DNA from: Colocasia esculenta
Taxonomy: Eukaryota; Streptophyta; Magnoliopsida; Alismatales; Araceae
Direction: 5' to 3'
Assembly (NCBI GenBank): GCA_014218235.1
Contig: CM024758.1
Coordinates: 99,857,698 to 99,921,697, forward strand
Length of the DNA: 64,000 nucleotides
Under the pieces are notes generated by a model, which was given only the letters and a program-made list of their open reading frames with translations, made no database searches and had not been told where the DNA came from. Below are positions 9,714 to 21,954 of this stretch, one piece after another. Numbering within the stretch: position 1 is the first letter of the stretch; every line of letters starts with the position of its first letter. Both the position numbers and the translations under genes were made by a program.

Positions 9714-12487
9714 TGTGGACACCCTAAATTTACTAATGGGCCCCCACATCGCCGGCCCATCCTCCAAGCCCTTTGTGGCCTATCCCACAAGCCCTTTGTC
9801 AGGTGAGCATAAATTAAAAGAAAAGCCCACCAATGAGGCACCCAAAGGCCCATGAGAGAGCAACCTATCTCATCCCATGAAGGAGGTGAGAATAAGGGAA
9901 TGGAACACCTCTCAAAAGGGGGTTCCAAAGATTGCAAAAGTGGTCTGCTGCGCAGATGGGCAGAGGAACTGCTTGTGGCATTTTTTGGGGGGTTTTTCTT
10001 TTTTAAAAAAGACTTGAAGAGAGAAAAGGGATTTGCGTAAGAAGAGAAGGAGGGAGAGGCTGGGGGGGCTGTCTTCTCCAACGAGCAAGCAGCAAAGGGA
10101 AAGGTGCTCTGCATTTTCCAACTCCAAGAAACCTCCTCCCGTGAAGGTCCTGTAGGAAGGAGCAAGGGAAAGCAAGGGAAAATAGAAAAGGTGAGGAGAG
10201 AAAGAGAGGGAGAGGAGAGAGAGAGCCCCTCTTCTTCTTCATTTGTTTTCCTTCTTTGCTTTGTCTGTCCCATCAAGAGAAGAGAGAGGAGAGGAGGTGG
10301 CACGTTGGGTGTTTCCCTCCCCTTTGTTTCTTTGAAGTCTTTGTCCATCTCCCCTCTTTAGCAAGAGAACACCCTTTTATATGCTTCCCCCCATCTCTTC
10401 TTGATGTGATGGCTCATTACCTTGCATTAATGCATAGCAGTTCCCCCTTGCATGCAAGTTTTCTACATGGTTTTTTTTTCTTTTTTTTACATGGGTAAGA
10501 GACCCCGGGATGAGGAGAGGTCACCTGTTGCATGATGGACCTCCCCATCCTAGCAGGTCATACATGGAGTCTTTATGCCCTCCATACCTCAATAAATGAG
10601 GTCATGGGGTATAGAACCCCATATCTTGTTCAATGCATGTGTACCATGCCCCTTTCTCCTCCATCCAATAGGCGATTTCCCCCACTGTTTTAGCCCTTCA
10701 AAAGAGTGTTTTTCACTTTTCAAACAGCCCCAATAAGAGTCCCCCTTGGGTCGATGTATGCCCCTTGCGCTATCCAAGAGTTGAACAAGTGATGTTCATG
10801 CCTTCTTGCTTAACCCCTTCACGTAAATAAGCCAAAAAAAAAAACCATCTTAGGCCCAGAAATGGTCTACTGCTGTGAGCATGGCTGGTGTAAAAAGGAT
10901 GCTTGTCACTATTTGGGCAGGAAGTCCCTGCGCCGATTCGGCTAGCTCAGAACTAGTCCTGGTGGTTCGCAGGTCTGGGGGAGGGTGCGCCGATTCAGCG
11001 GCCAGTGACTACCCTTGGTAGGGTCATATGAGCAGAGTCATTGCTCAATATGGCGCTGACCAAGCAAGAGCCAAATAGATTGATATGAGACTCATCCATA
11101 CCCCCGGGTTGGACAACACAATGTCTATGTCCAGACAGATGGGTTCATACGTTGTTTATCCGCCCCGTGGATTTGCGTGGTCATGACATCGTCCGGATCC
11201 CCGTGGGCGTGCCTTGGGGACCGGCATCATGTGCCATTGGAGCTATGTCGTCCTCCGACATACACTCCGCCTTTTGGTACCATCTCCACATACGGTGGAT
11301 GCGTACCGCGCTTTCCCCCTATCAATCACGGTAAGGGGAAATGCTGTCGAATTTTTTCCGTGAGGGTTGAATCGGCGCGAGATTCCTAAAAGAAATCATC
11401 AATGTTCAATTGATTCGGCGACGTTTCAAGTGAGGGCCGATTCGGTGCTGTCTATCACCTTAGTGGCACCCCGCCGATTCGACTCCATTCTACTGGTTTG
11501 GTCCCTTCGCCGATTCGATTTTGCCCCGCCGATTCCATTCCTGCCTTGAACCAGTCGTGTCGAATCAGATGAGCCCCGCCGGATCAAGCGCGCCCTCACT
11601 ACCGTTGACCACCCCAACGGTCAAGCAGCACCGAATCGTGAACAGAACCCCATTTTAAATGTTCAAAAGAACCAAAGAATAAATTGAAACATTTTCATGA
11701 TAAAAGAAACAAAAGATCAAATTGAACCCTTTTCAAGCAACAAGGACAAAAGATCATCTCATGTTTTACAAAAGAACAAAGGGCCAAATCAAGCTTTTCT
11801 AAGTAAATAAAAGATCACCTCATATTTTACAATATTAAAAAAAAGGGACCAAATTGAAATTATTTTCAACAAAAGACCAAATTGTGATTATTTTCAACAA
11901 GTGATCAAATAGACCATTTCTTGACTTCTCTCTCAAATAGATCCAACGGACCAAATTGAACCTTTCCATAATAACAGAAAACAAATGAGCAAACGGGCAG
12001 AGAGATCCGGTAATCGGTTAAATAAAAAAAAGGGGTCAAATGATTTCGAATACACATTCTTTTTCTCAATAGTACTTCAGCTCAAATTGCGTTTCGCACC
12101 TCTCTCAGATGTCTCCGCTTTAGGCACAAGGCTTTCTTAATCTCGCTTAATCAAGGTTTTCCCTCTCGCAGGGATGTAATTAACGCCGTTGCGCTCAGGC
12201 AACGACGGGATATTGGTCCAGGACCCGACACTCACTTTCGTTTGAGAAGTCAACGGTGCGCACATAGACCCAAAGCCCTTCGGCTCTCGGAGGCAAACCA
12301 CTTATCGTCACCTCAGTGACTGGTACGCCCCACACTATGCAAATTACCGATTCATCTCACGTCACTGTCGCTCGAGTAGCGTTCGGCGGGACTTGGATTA
12401 GCAATAACACATTCATGAGAATCAAAAGAATTTAAATTTGCAAATAAATAGATTTTTTATATGATTCAGAATAATTCCATTTCCACA
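9714..12487 (+). repeat. 3' LTR of Tat-1
   Basis: It starts TGTGGACACCC, the form seen in many Tat LTRs, and ends ...TTTCCACA at 12487, where the interrupted copia frame resumes. Length about 2.77 kb. A possible core promoter is TTTTATATGC (10375-10384) followed by a pyrimidine patch. Between 10931 and 11640 the motif GCCGATTCG or its complement recurs about nine times (for example 10931, 10988, 11411, 11436, 11471, 11509 and 11528), like a cluster of regulatory half-sites. The left edge is well supported. The right edge rests on frame continuity, because the matching LTR is outside the window. Confidence 0.6.
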
Positions 12488-12955
12488 GATGCAAGGTAGA
12501 TAGAAAGAGCACCAGTGGTGGTTGTCAATTTCTTGTAGGATGTATGATCTCATGGTCCTCAAAGAAACAAAATTCAGTGGCATTATCTATAGCAGAAGCT
12601 GAGTACGTAGCTGCTCTGAAAGTTGCTGCACACAACTCCTATGGATTAAGCAACAACTTGTAGATTATGGACTTCTCAAGACAATTCCCCTATTATGCGA
12701 CAACACCAGTGCAATAAATCTAACCAATAATCCAGTACAGCATTCAAGGACTAAGCACATTGAGGTTAGATATCATTTTATTTGTGATCATGTAGCTAAT
12801 GATAACATAAATTTTCTTCATTGATACTAATAATCTTTAGCAGATATCTTCACAAAGGCCTTACCTGAAGAGAGATTTACTTCTCTTAGAAGGGAATTAG
12901 CATGTGTAAATTATGAAAGAATTATCTGTATAAATGGAAATATTAATTTTTAGAA
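12488..12955 (+). pseudogene. Copia RNase H, C-terminal part of pol (broken)
   Basis: The translation starts in mid-domain with KVDRKSTSGG, then CMISWSSKKQNSVALS and AEAEYVAA. It continues in another frame with LCDNTSAINLTNNPVQHSRTK and, after an interruption, LADIFTKALPEERF. These are the diagnostic Ty1/copia RNase H blocks. At least two frameshifts and a stop disrupt it. In an active element this domain removes the RNA strand during reverse transcription. Confidence 0.85.
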
Positions 12956-13053
12956 TATCAATCATTTTTTCCTCCTCGAATTTAAGCAAAATTCCACAAA
13001 TATTGCTTGTTTGTTAATATCCTTGCCGGTTCGTTATTTTATAAGGATTTATT

Positions 13054-16000
13054 TTGCCTCGACTAGTCAGTTTGTCGTTTTCTGCCATCATGTCGCCTCC
13101 GTTTTCGAAAAGTCTCTTTATCTTTAATTTGTATATCCCAAATCTGTGTGGCAATGATTCACATGCCACCTTCATCTCCTTCTACTTGCCTGAGGTGATA
13201 CCTTATCGACTCCGCATCGACTCTCTAAGATTTCAAGCTTACAACTCCTTCCTGCGAGAAATTTCTTGAGGGTTTTCTGCTTCACTTCTCCTTCCAATCA
13301 TCCAGAAACTTTCCCCATTCAATTCCATGCCTATTCTGGTGTTTCCAAGCGACGGGGGCTACGGAGCTAAGTTTCTCACTGCAGAGCAGCAAGAAAGATT
13401 TACCTCTGTGAAGATTAAGCTATGTGGAAACAAGGCAGTGGATGTCGCAGACTTGCAGAAGAATGGAATGGGCAGTGTTATTGCGCAATGAAAAGAATGA
13501 AATGGACAAAGTTAGCAACTCTATCAGAGGTAAGTTACCCAGATCTCGTCAAAGCTTTCTATGTGTGCCTGAAGACTGAGGAAGACAGATCCTTGACATC
13601 ATCTGTCAAAGGAACCCATTAGAATCCATATGCTCTTTTGGAGTTTCCGTTTGGAGTTTGCACCACTGGTCACAGTGGGGTTCACACTGTGGACATTCAG
13701 GCGAAGGGGTTAGGGATTATTGGTTTCGAGTTTAAGCCTAAGGATGGGAAGTTGGACATTAACAAGATGAACGCCTTCAACCGCCTCCTGCACTTTACGT
13801 TTGTCAGATTCTGGTCCTCAGAAGTGCTACTTTCTCAACTTGTACAAAGGCAGATTCAGATATGATGTTCTGGGCTATCCAGAACCGATATAAACATGGC
13901 AGAGGTTATTTTGGAGCGAATGAAGTTTGCCCATGCTCAAGTCTGGGATACGAAAAAGCAAATTGAATGTTTCTCTACCTTATGCCCACCTGTTAACCAG
14001 AGTATTTCAACATTTGGAGTCAATTTATCTGGAGCAGTGTCAGAAAAGATGGGAAAGCAATCCACAGTAGAAACTTGAAGAAAAGTGGATTCTCATTGGT
14101 TGGAGGTTTATGGACTAAGACCTCAGTGGCTAAGGGTGAGGCCATCATTGGCGAAGCCCAAGAAGTCCAGGAGAAGAAATTCTAGCAGTTCCAGCAGCAA
14201 CAGTACCAGATGCTCCATTGAACAAGAAGTTGCCAGGGCAGCAGTGCCAAGCATTCAGATCAGCAGGATTATGCACCAGTTGTTCAGGAGGAAGTAGCAG
14301 CCACAGTGTTCAGGAAGAGGCAATTAACAAAAAGATACCAGGCAGAAGCACCATCAGCAGCACCAGTAGAAAGCAGCAGACAGAATAGAGGATATTCCTC
14401 CTGAGCACCTTGAACCTATCGAGCAATGCCAGTGATTTCCCCTCCAACTACGTGGTAGGGTCAGTCCTCAGAAGAGTGCTAGACTCCATTCCAAGCACTC
14501 AAAGTGTGCCAGAGGTTGCTCTTGAGAAGAAGTTATGACATCAAGCCACACTACAGATGTGGTGATGGAGGATGCTCCCATTCAGGGGGAGCAGGAGATT
14601 GTGATTGAAGTTGTGCAAGGAGCAACCACTCCTATTCAAGAGAGCAAGTTGTTGAAGATCAAGCAGCTTCTCAGGGAGAGCACGCAGCCATGTCCCCAAT
14701 GTTGATGAGTTCAGAAAAGGCATTGTGGAAAGTGTCTCAGATGACAGTGATGACTCTGTGGAGCCCGTTCAAAGGGCAAAAGAAGTCAAGGGGAAAGAAG
14801 TGGCTTAGGGAACTCCTCTCCTTACCTGGCGGCCACATCAGAAGAAGAAGAAGCTGAAGATAATATGAAGTCTGTTATCAAAAGATTGGATGAGCAGGAA
14901 AGATTCTATGCTCTGTGCAATCAGACATTCAGTCAATTTTCATAAGCCAGAGTACTTCAGCTAAGGAAATGGGAATGGTGAAAATGCAGTGAGATGGGTG
15001 CGAAGTGAGCTCACAAGTATCAAGGAATCTATAACCGCACTTGGAGATTTGGTCAGGGCGCAGTCATCAAATGCCCCTCCTACTCCTTCTCCTGCAGTAC
15101 CAGTCTGAAGTTCCAGGCCTTCTGAGGCCAGGCAACAAGATTTTTGGCCATCAGGGCAAATTTCAGAAGAGCCAGCAGGGCCATTCGGGCCACAGGGTGT
15201 TGACAAGGCAGCATCTGCAATGCAAGACCAGGATGAAGCTGTGAAGTCTGGGCCGTCAGGGCCAATAGAGGATGTTTCTGAGCCAACAAGGCCAGTGGTC
15301 TCCGAGGGTAAGATTCCAAGAGTGGAAGAGCCAGTTGTCGCTCCAGATGCCCCTGATCCTTCTCCTCTTGCAACTCCAGGCCCTCCTTCACCACCATCTT
15401 CCTCCACAGCACCTCCAGCACCTATCACCTTCATACAACCCCTTCCTCGCACCATTTCTTCCCCAACTCCATTTCCTTTTGATCCTCTCCTTCTGCTGCC
15501 ACCTCTACATCCATTCCACCACCTCCTCCTGTTCCTAATGACCCTCCAACATCATCATCAGCTGGAGCCTCCTCTTCCTCTGGTCCTTCTTTAGAGGGAC
15601 CGTCCATCACACCTTCTACCCATCAATCATTCTTTTCTCCATCCTTCTACTCCTCCTTCCTTTGTCACCTTTATACCTGAAGGTGCTCAACTCGAAGGTC
15701 CATTTCTAATAAATTTGAGGATGAGTTGGAAATCACCACCATCCGTTCAGTTCTGGCAGTTGCCTCTCATGTCCACAGGACTGACTCTCTAGTCCTACCT
15801 CTAAAAAGAGGAACTCTCCACTACTCTTGTTCTTCCCACCGAACCTAAATTTCTCCTCTTTGGTTTTCTCTCACTATTGAAATCAAAGGAAACCACTCTA
15901 TCGTGAATATCTCCAAAATGTATCTTCACCATTTTTGGTGTTCCTTTTCTAAATCTACCGATCACCTCAATTTTTCCTTCCTACATCCACTTCTCAAAGC

Positions 16001-17340
16001 TGATCAATCCAAATCTCAAAATGCCTAAATGCAATTTGAAGATCAGTGGGCAAGGGCACTCGGCTCTCTACAGAAATATAATCTTGCAAAGTCCGCTCGG
16101 TTTCCACCCAGGACTCTCCACTCACTCTCTCTGAGTGGTTTGTCTTCATCACAAAACCATATGGGCACCTTTTATTCAAAGGAATGAAGCTTATCAGGTA
16201 CTTCCAGTTATTCATGATTATCGGTATCTTCACAAGCTACCTTAAGTGCAGTGGTGTGGAGCGTTGCCTCGTTAAAACCTGAACCAGTCATTGCCTCAAA
16301 GTTTTCGCCACCTTGAAATTCCCTACATCCACTGTCATCAAAGGATCAATCTCATTCCAAAGAGGATTGCTCTCCAAAGGCAACTTGAAAATTCCAGACA
16401 CTGGGTGTTCTCTCCTCAGGACTAATAGCACTCCTGAGCAAAGCCCCTTCCTGCCCAGCCATCCAGCCTCTCCACAGACTGATTGCTCATGTCAGGAAGG
16501 AAGGATCACAGCTCAACACTTCTTCACGGCTCCAGTCCAACTTCATCTTCGAAGAACAGCCACGTATCACAATACGAAGTTCTTACTCCATGTGCTCCTG
16601 AAACCAGGCTTGCTCCTAAACGAATCCAGTCTACTCCAGTCCAGCAACTCCCCCCCCAACAGACACTGTTGTTTCTTCCTAAGCTGCAAGCCTGGTCAGA
16701 CCTGATGCTTGCCTCCGTTCATGATCCTCATTTTCAAGATTTCGCTCATGTCATGGGAAGGATCGCATTCAACATGTCGACTTCCCTCCTTCCAAAGATT
16801 CATCTCAAGCATTCCATCTAGGCCATATTTCCTCTGAAGTTCTGACTCCTTTGCTATCTAATGTGAAAGGCTTTCTCCTACTAACTGGAAAAGCACTACA
16901 ATCATGCCCTCCTTGGAACCTTGAACAGCTCCTTGTTAAGTCCGGCAGCCTACTCTCACAGCTAGCCTTCTGGATCTGAATTCTATCAATTTAGTTCGGG
17001 ACCTAACCTTCAGTGTGTCGGCGTACAAGCTATTTTTGGCCTTGAAGAAAGATCTTCTGCAGCACAGATTCACTATCCTATCAGATCAACCACTTTCTTC
17101 TTCGTTCGCCAGCTTTGGTTCATTCAATACTTACAACTTTCACTTGGCACCGATGAATATGGCACTTTTCTGCGTACTCAGCGGGAGCTTCATATTCAAA
17201 GATGTTTACCTGACATGGGACCCTCTTACTCCATAACTTCTGGGGCTTTTCAGGCTTATTTGAGGAGCATGAATGCCAATGCCTTGCAATTATTCGTCAG
17301 CACGCCTCTCTCTTGTCTCCTCTTTCTACATCGATGAACC
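13054..17340 (+). pseudogene. Sirevirus env-like ORF region (broken)
   Basis: The clearest part is 13400-14080. It has LCGNKAVDVADLQKNGMG, then MKWTKLATLSEVSYPDLVKA, then GHSGVHTVDIQAKGLGIIG and DINKMNAFNRLLHF, in three frames. These match the protein annotated 'envelope-like' in many plant Sireviruses. A serine- and glutamine-rich segment follows (to about 14300), then a proline-rich one (15220-15594). A less recognisable stretch reaches about 17240 in shifting frames. Many frameshifts and stops make it non-functional. Whether such proteins ever acted in membrane fusion is unproven. Confidence 0.7.
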
Positions 17341-17431
17341 TCCTCAGGACAAATAAATCTATATCTCTTATTTTCTTACTATCTTTTCTCTCTTATCTTT
17401 GTCACCTTGTGGTATCTTTTTGCTTAATGAC

Positions 17432-17446
17432 AAAAAGGGGGAGAAA
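17432..17446 (+). promoter_or_regulatory. Upstream duplicated polypurine tract
   Basis: AAAAAGGGGGAGAAAA lies about 110 bp before the LTR and repeats the core of the tract that abuts the LTR. Multiple polypurine tracts are described for Sireviruses. Confidence 0.6.
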
Positions 17447-17544
17447 AATATGAGTTTCTGAATACATATCTAATTTCATTTCAGAGAATTCGCTTAAATT
17501 TTATTTCAGACATCTATGCTTTTTGTGTTATGTCTTGTCACACC

Positions 17545-17557
17545 AAAAGGGGGAGAT
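17545..17557 (+). promoter_or_regulatory. Polypurine tract abutting the copia LTR
   Basis: AAAAGGGGGAGAT directly precedes the LTR start TGATAATCAG at 17558, as expected for the plus-strand primer. Confidence 0.75.
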
Positions 17558-19349
17558 TGATAATCAGTTCATCCCCATATAATTTTTGAATGATTATCAT
17601 ATCTATTTTGGTGATTAACAAAACTAAGACAATGTGCATTTCTAACATATTTTCTATGAGATTTGAGCACAGGAAATCTAACAAAGAATACAAGCTAACT
17701 AGTAAGTATTCTTCATATCAGCATTTACAGTTAAAGCATCATAATTTTCTACGTACACATCGACTCTCTAGTTGTTATAACGATCCCTTAGAATCATAAC
17801 GATTTCCTCATTCACATCGATTTTGGTTCTATAACGATTTCATAAGTCATCGCTATCTTATTGAAGGCCTCTCATAAAGTTCGCAAGAGACCGCAACGAT
17901 TTAACCTCTCATAACGATTCTTAAAGAGACCGCAACGATTTCTCTCAATACGTTCCTAAGAGACCGCAACGATTTGCCTCTCATAACGATTCGCTAAGAG
18001 ATCGCATCGATAGCTCCACAACGATTGGTTATAACGACTCGTCCATAACGATTTGCTGATAGTATCATAACGATTTGTCTCTACAACGATTTCGTTATTA
18101 ATGCATAACGATTTGTGTGTACATAGATTTGCTTATGAATGTATAACGATTCACATGAGTAACGACTCATCAACCCGATTTCATAAGTCATGATCATATC
18201 GATTTTCATGATGTATAACGACTTGATATTCAAACCTATTTCTCAGATAGTTTGAAAAGTCAAAGTCTTCCCCTCGCTTTTCTCTCACATCCATGCATTT
18301 TATGACTGATCATATCACTGCACTGCATGCAAACGATATCTTCTATTTCCATGCTTATATTGTAAACATCTTTTTAGAAGAACAGAATGGAACTTCCTTT
18401 TTGATATAAAATCAATCTAACGTGACTGATAACAAGAGACAGCCTAGCTGTCTATTGTTTTAGCATTTAATGCGTGCAGGTCTCTGACAGCGCACCTCAT
18501 ACAACGTTGGACAATATGGAAGATAAGGACATCAAAGAAGATCCTCTCTCTTGTTGCGTGCATGGAAAGCTAAAGAGTGCTGAACAAGGAGCTCTACAGT
18601 GACATGCAGTCTAACGTAAACAAAAGCTTAGAGACAACGGACACTTCAATGATCAATTTTCAAATGGAAAACATATATAGAAGACTGAAGCTCCAGAAAC
18701 AAAGAACATGAACGACAATCTTTTACAAGCTTTTCTGCGAGCATCTGAAAGAGCGAAGCCTCACTTCTTTGATTGTCTAGCTCTTAGCTCTCTGCATTCA
18801 TTATGTTAGTTTTGAGAGCTTCTGTAAACTGAGAGTGTTCCTCATTGTAGAACTCTCCCTCTCTCAGTCGTTGCTTCAGATCGAGCGTGATTCTTAAGCT
18901 TGATCTAGGGGCGTATCATCCATTGAATACATTCATGTGTTCTTTCCCTTCGTGTTGAAGGACGACCTGGTGGGTTCCAGGGTGTTTGTTTCCCTTCTTG
19001 TAGAAGGAAGACCTGGTGGGATCCAAGGTGTTGTAATTCCTCTTCGGGTTGAGAGAGAAGACCAGTTGTGGCTGGGTGTGTAAGTGTCCTTGAGGGGGAC
19101 TGTACCCTTGGGTAGTGAAATCCTGAGTTGTTGCTCAGGGACTAGACGTAGGACTCCTGTGGAGAGGAGGTCCAAACCAGGATAAATTCTGTGTGTCGTG
19201 TGTTTGATTGCCTTGTGTTTTCTATCCTTTTTACTAACACTAACAGTCATCGAAGTGTGTTGTGTGATTGTTTTTCTGGACGGGTTTTAAAGTGATCAAA
19301 ATTTTAAGAATACCATTCACCCCCCCCTGGGCTTGCTAGCTGGGCAACA
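17558..19349 (+). repeat. 3' LTR of the Sirevirus-like element
   Basis: It runs from TGATAATCAG after the polypurine tract to ...GGGCAACA, about 1.79 kb. The end ACCATTCACCCCCCC...GGGCAACA is the usual form for Sirevirus LTR ends. Between 17770 and 18240 the motif (A)AACGATT recurs more than fifteen times, often as ATAACGATT or CGCAACGATTT preceded by AAGAGACCG. The same stretch is CpG-rich in an otherwise AT-rich LTR. Such motif arrays in U3 are candidates for transcription-factor binding. Confidence 0.75.
18674..18679 (+). promoter_or_regulatory. Candidate TATA box in the copia LTR
   Basis: TATATA in ACATATATAGAAG lies about 430 bp downstream of the AACGATT cluster and is the best TATA match in this LTR. 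The transcript start (U3/R boundary) would then be near 18705. Confidence 0.35.
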
Positions 19350-20837
19350 CATATGTCAAAGTTTTAATAACCTGAATGCATTTAAAAAGATGAAGCAAAT
19401 GTGATGAATGTGACCTATATGAAATGACAAAGTGTTTTATCACATGAGTTTAGTAACTAAACATTTAACACCATGTAGAATAATAACTCTAAACCTAATT
19501 AACATGAACTTCATCTAGGTCAATGTACATGCTGTTCTTTTTCTATTTTTTATATTTTTCTTTCATTTGTGAGAGAGAATACAAAGAGTAAATTGGTCAA
19601 ATCACACCTTTTAGTGCAAAATGTTACATTTACCCAATGCAAACCCCTTGATTACTCAATGGTTTAACCTTCATTTACCTTATACAAAGTTGAAACAATT
19701 TGTTTGTCACCTTTTGACATGAGCAAACCACTTGATTAGGTGAAATGAACTCATTACTCAGTGATAAAATGAGTTTTCATTGCTCTGTTTGTATCTCTCT
19801 ATTTTTCTGAACCCTTTCTGTTTGAATTTTTTTTTAAGAACAGAATTACATTAATTAGAATAGACATGATCATGAGTGTAAAGAGATTATTCTTAACATG
19901 TGTTAAGGATAAAACTTCAAAACATACACAAGTTAAACACTAAAGCTACTCATGTGCCTACAAGTGTTTTGCAACTTAGTTTAAATGAGTTCAGCATTAA
20001 AATTGGCATAAACTTTTCTTAGATTGTATCTTTAAGACTAAATTGAGTGGACAATTATTTTAGTCTTTATGTATGAAATCTCTCATATAGGAATATCATA
20101 AAGACTCATTTATCCTGATGCAAGAATTGAATAAAAGGTATGATATGTCAGGAGATAGAATCAGGAAATAAATTGAAATTGATTTCCAAGCATGAGTTTG
20201 AGTGGATGTTCAAGATAGGAGAGTGATCAAAAATGTTGACTAACAATAAAAAAAGTCTCTCTCACAGAAGACTCCCCCCTCAGGATGTAATGGAAGCCCT
20301 CATTCAAGATTGAATTTGACATACTGAGCAAGGATTTTCAAGCAGCTGTTCACAATCAGATCTCATGTGTCGACAACTACAGAGGTAGTAGAATCAATGA
20401 TGTGGAAACAGATTATCTGTTGACAAACCACATGGAAGTTGTTGACAGGACAGACATGAAGAATTGTATAATTGATATAGAAGTTTTAGCAATTAGAAGA
20501 TGATGTGTCGACACATGATTCATAGTGTGTCGACCTGATGAAGATCAAATACAGAAGATCATCTGTCAACAAACTGAATGGTAGTTGTCGAAAAATTAGA
20601 TATGAGAGAAATTTCTCAAGCATTTCACTCAAAGATTCTTTTAACTCTCACTCCCCCATAAATATTCATGATATGAAATTATCATTTAAGGCAATTCAGA
20701 TATGTTCATCCAAGTAGTTTTCACAGAAAGAATATGAACATGATCAAGCATACATCAACAGGCAATTTATTGAAAGAGAGAAGTTTTTCTAAGACTTAAA
20801 TAAGTTTTTTGGATTTTCATTTTTCTTGATAACCTTT

Positions 20838-21225
20838 ATGCAAGAAAAGACTATTGATACTTGGCGGAGAATTTTTCTCATGCATAATGATAGTTTCCAG
20901 ACAAGCCTAACGTGTCCTCCACATTTCCCACCATTTGATATACCACATAGTCACTGCAGAAAATGTCAATTATTCTTGAGTTTTAGCATGAAATTCATTA
21001 ATTTTCAAGAACATTTTTGCACTTTTTTCAAATTTACTCCCCCTAACATGTGTATGGAATGAAAAAATTAGCAAGCAATTCGCACATTATTATGCACACA
21101 ATTAGCTTTATGCATAACATGACTTTTGGTAATTGGCAGAGTTTTTTACTCACGCATAATGCTAGTTTCCAAACAAGCATAACTTGTTTTCCACATGTCA
21201 TCATTTGATATACCAAGAAGTCAAA
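20838..21225. repeat. Two-copy degenerate direct repeat, about 272 bp period
   Basis: The block around GCATAATGATAGTTTCCAGAC (from 20881) returns at 21153 as GCATAATGCTAGTTTCCAAAC. The flanking CTTGGCGGA/ATTGGCAGA and CATTTGATATACCA are shared. Origin unknown. Confidence 0.6.
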
Positions 21226-21409
21226 GCCAATGATATGCATAAGAGATTATGGGTACAATTATGCAAGCAAGATGACATAGCATGATTCCAATCGCTAAGA
21301 GACATTGTCATTTGGGGGTAGCATCAAAACACATTTTTCATTGCGGAGTCCAAAACATGCAAATCGATCTTCAACTATATAGAAGTCAAAGTGAGATAAT
21401 TGATAATAA

Positions 21410-21534
21410 ACTTCGACTTTTGGGGAGTCGAAGTCATATAAGTTTGTTCATCAATCGATGACATACTTCAACTTTTAAGTAGTTGGAGTGCAAAGTAAAC
21501 AAGCAATAGACTTCGACTTTCAAGGAGTCGGAGT
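21410..21534. repeat. Three related hairpins (CTTCGACT/AGTCGAAG)
   Basis: Copies lie at 21411-21433, 21466-21488 and 21511-21533, each with an 8-bp stem and a 7-nt loop. Copy 2 reads CTTCAACT/AGTTGGAG. Its G-to-A change in one arm is matched by C-to-T in the other, so pairing is kept. Confidence 0.6.
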
Positions 21535-21954
21535 CAGTATGATATATAGTATACGCTGTGGATTTAGAGAAATTTTGTGTGACAGTGTTGATACTTAGAT
21601 TTTGTGTGTGCATAAATTTTGGCTAAGTACAGTATTATATATAAGAGCCTTTGTACTATCATATTAATTTTCATAAAATGTGGTATAAATTAATAAATTG
21701 ATTTAGAAGATATTAAAAGGTTTTTTCATAGCAAAACATTATGATTAAATGTTTAACAATATTTTTAAAGATAGTTGCTCAACATGCTTCGCTTTACGGG
21801 CCCCACCGAAGGGGGAATCAGATAGATAAGCCCCTTCCATATACGGGGGCTATGCAGCCATTAGTGCGCCCTTTTGTTCTAGAGTAGAAGAAAAAGGCAA
21901 GTCATTCATCGTAAAAAGTATATTCATGGTGGTTGCATTTCCTCTCTGATTTAG

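Larger units (their letters stand above)
1..12487 (+). mobile_element. Tat-1: 3' part of a Tat-lineage Ty3/gypsy LTR retrotransposon
   Basis: The order is structured module, tandem array, structured module, antisense PMD gene, polypurine tract and LTR. This is the 3' half layout of Tat/Ogre-type elements, a lineage known for extra ORFs between pol and the 3' LTR and for hypervariable tandem repeats there. The same layout is seen in Tat-2 in this window, where it is joined to a recognisable pol on the sense strand. Gag-pol and the 5' LTR would lie left of base 1 and no integrase is visible here. The right edge at 12487 is inferred because the copia RNase H reading frame resumes at once after it. 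Lineage assignment is by architecture and by homology of the modules to Tat-2, not by pol sequence. Confidence 0.7.
12488..19349 (+). mobile_element. Sirevirus-like Ty1/copia retrotransposon, 3' part
   Basis: Copia RNase H is followed by an extra env-like ORF region, a duplicated polypurine tract and an LTR. An env-like ORF downstream of pol and multiplied polypurine tracts are hallmarks of Sireviruses. The 5' part is missing here and is expected left of Tat-1, outside the window. Five bases after the LTR (CATAT, 19350-19354) should match the left flank if it can be found. Confidence 0.75.
19350..21954. other. Unassigned AT-rich stretch with small repeats
   Basis: No coding domain is recognised. 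It holds a cluster of TGTCGAC-type motifs (20372-20590), a degenerate direct repeat about 272 bp apart (20838-20950 and 21110-21225, both with GCATAATG(A/C)TAGTTTCC and CATTTGATATACCA), and three hairpins at 21410-21534. Several ACTCCCCC stretches (20270, 20652, 21037) could be complements of polypurine tracts of a minus-strand element, but no LTR edges are found. Bases 21780-21950 are probably intron or flank of the following gene. Confidence 0.4.

Noticed and set aside
14961..15594. Frames on both strands in the proline-rich stretch
   Set aside because: Only the plus-strand proline-rich reading fits the Sirevirus env-like region; the minus-strand ones are shadows.
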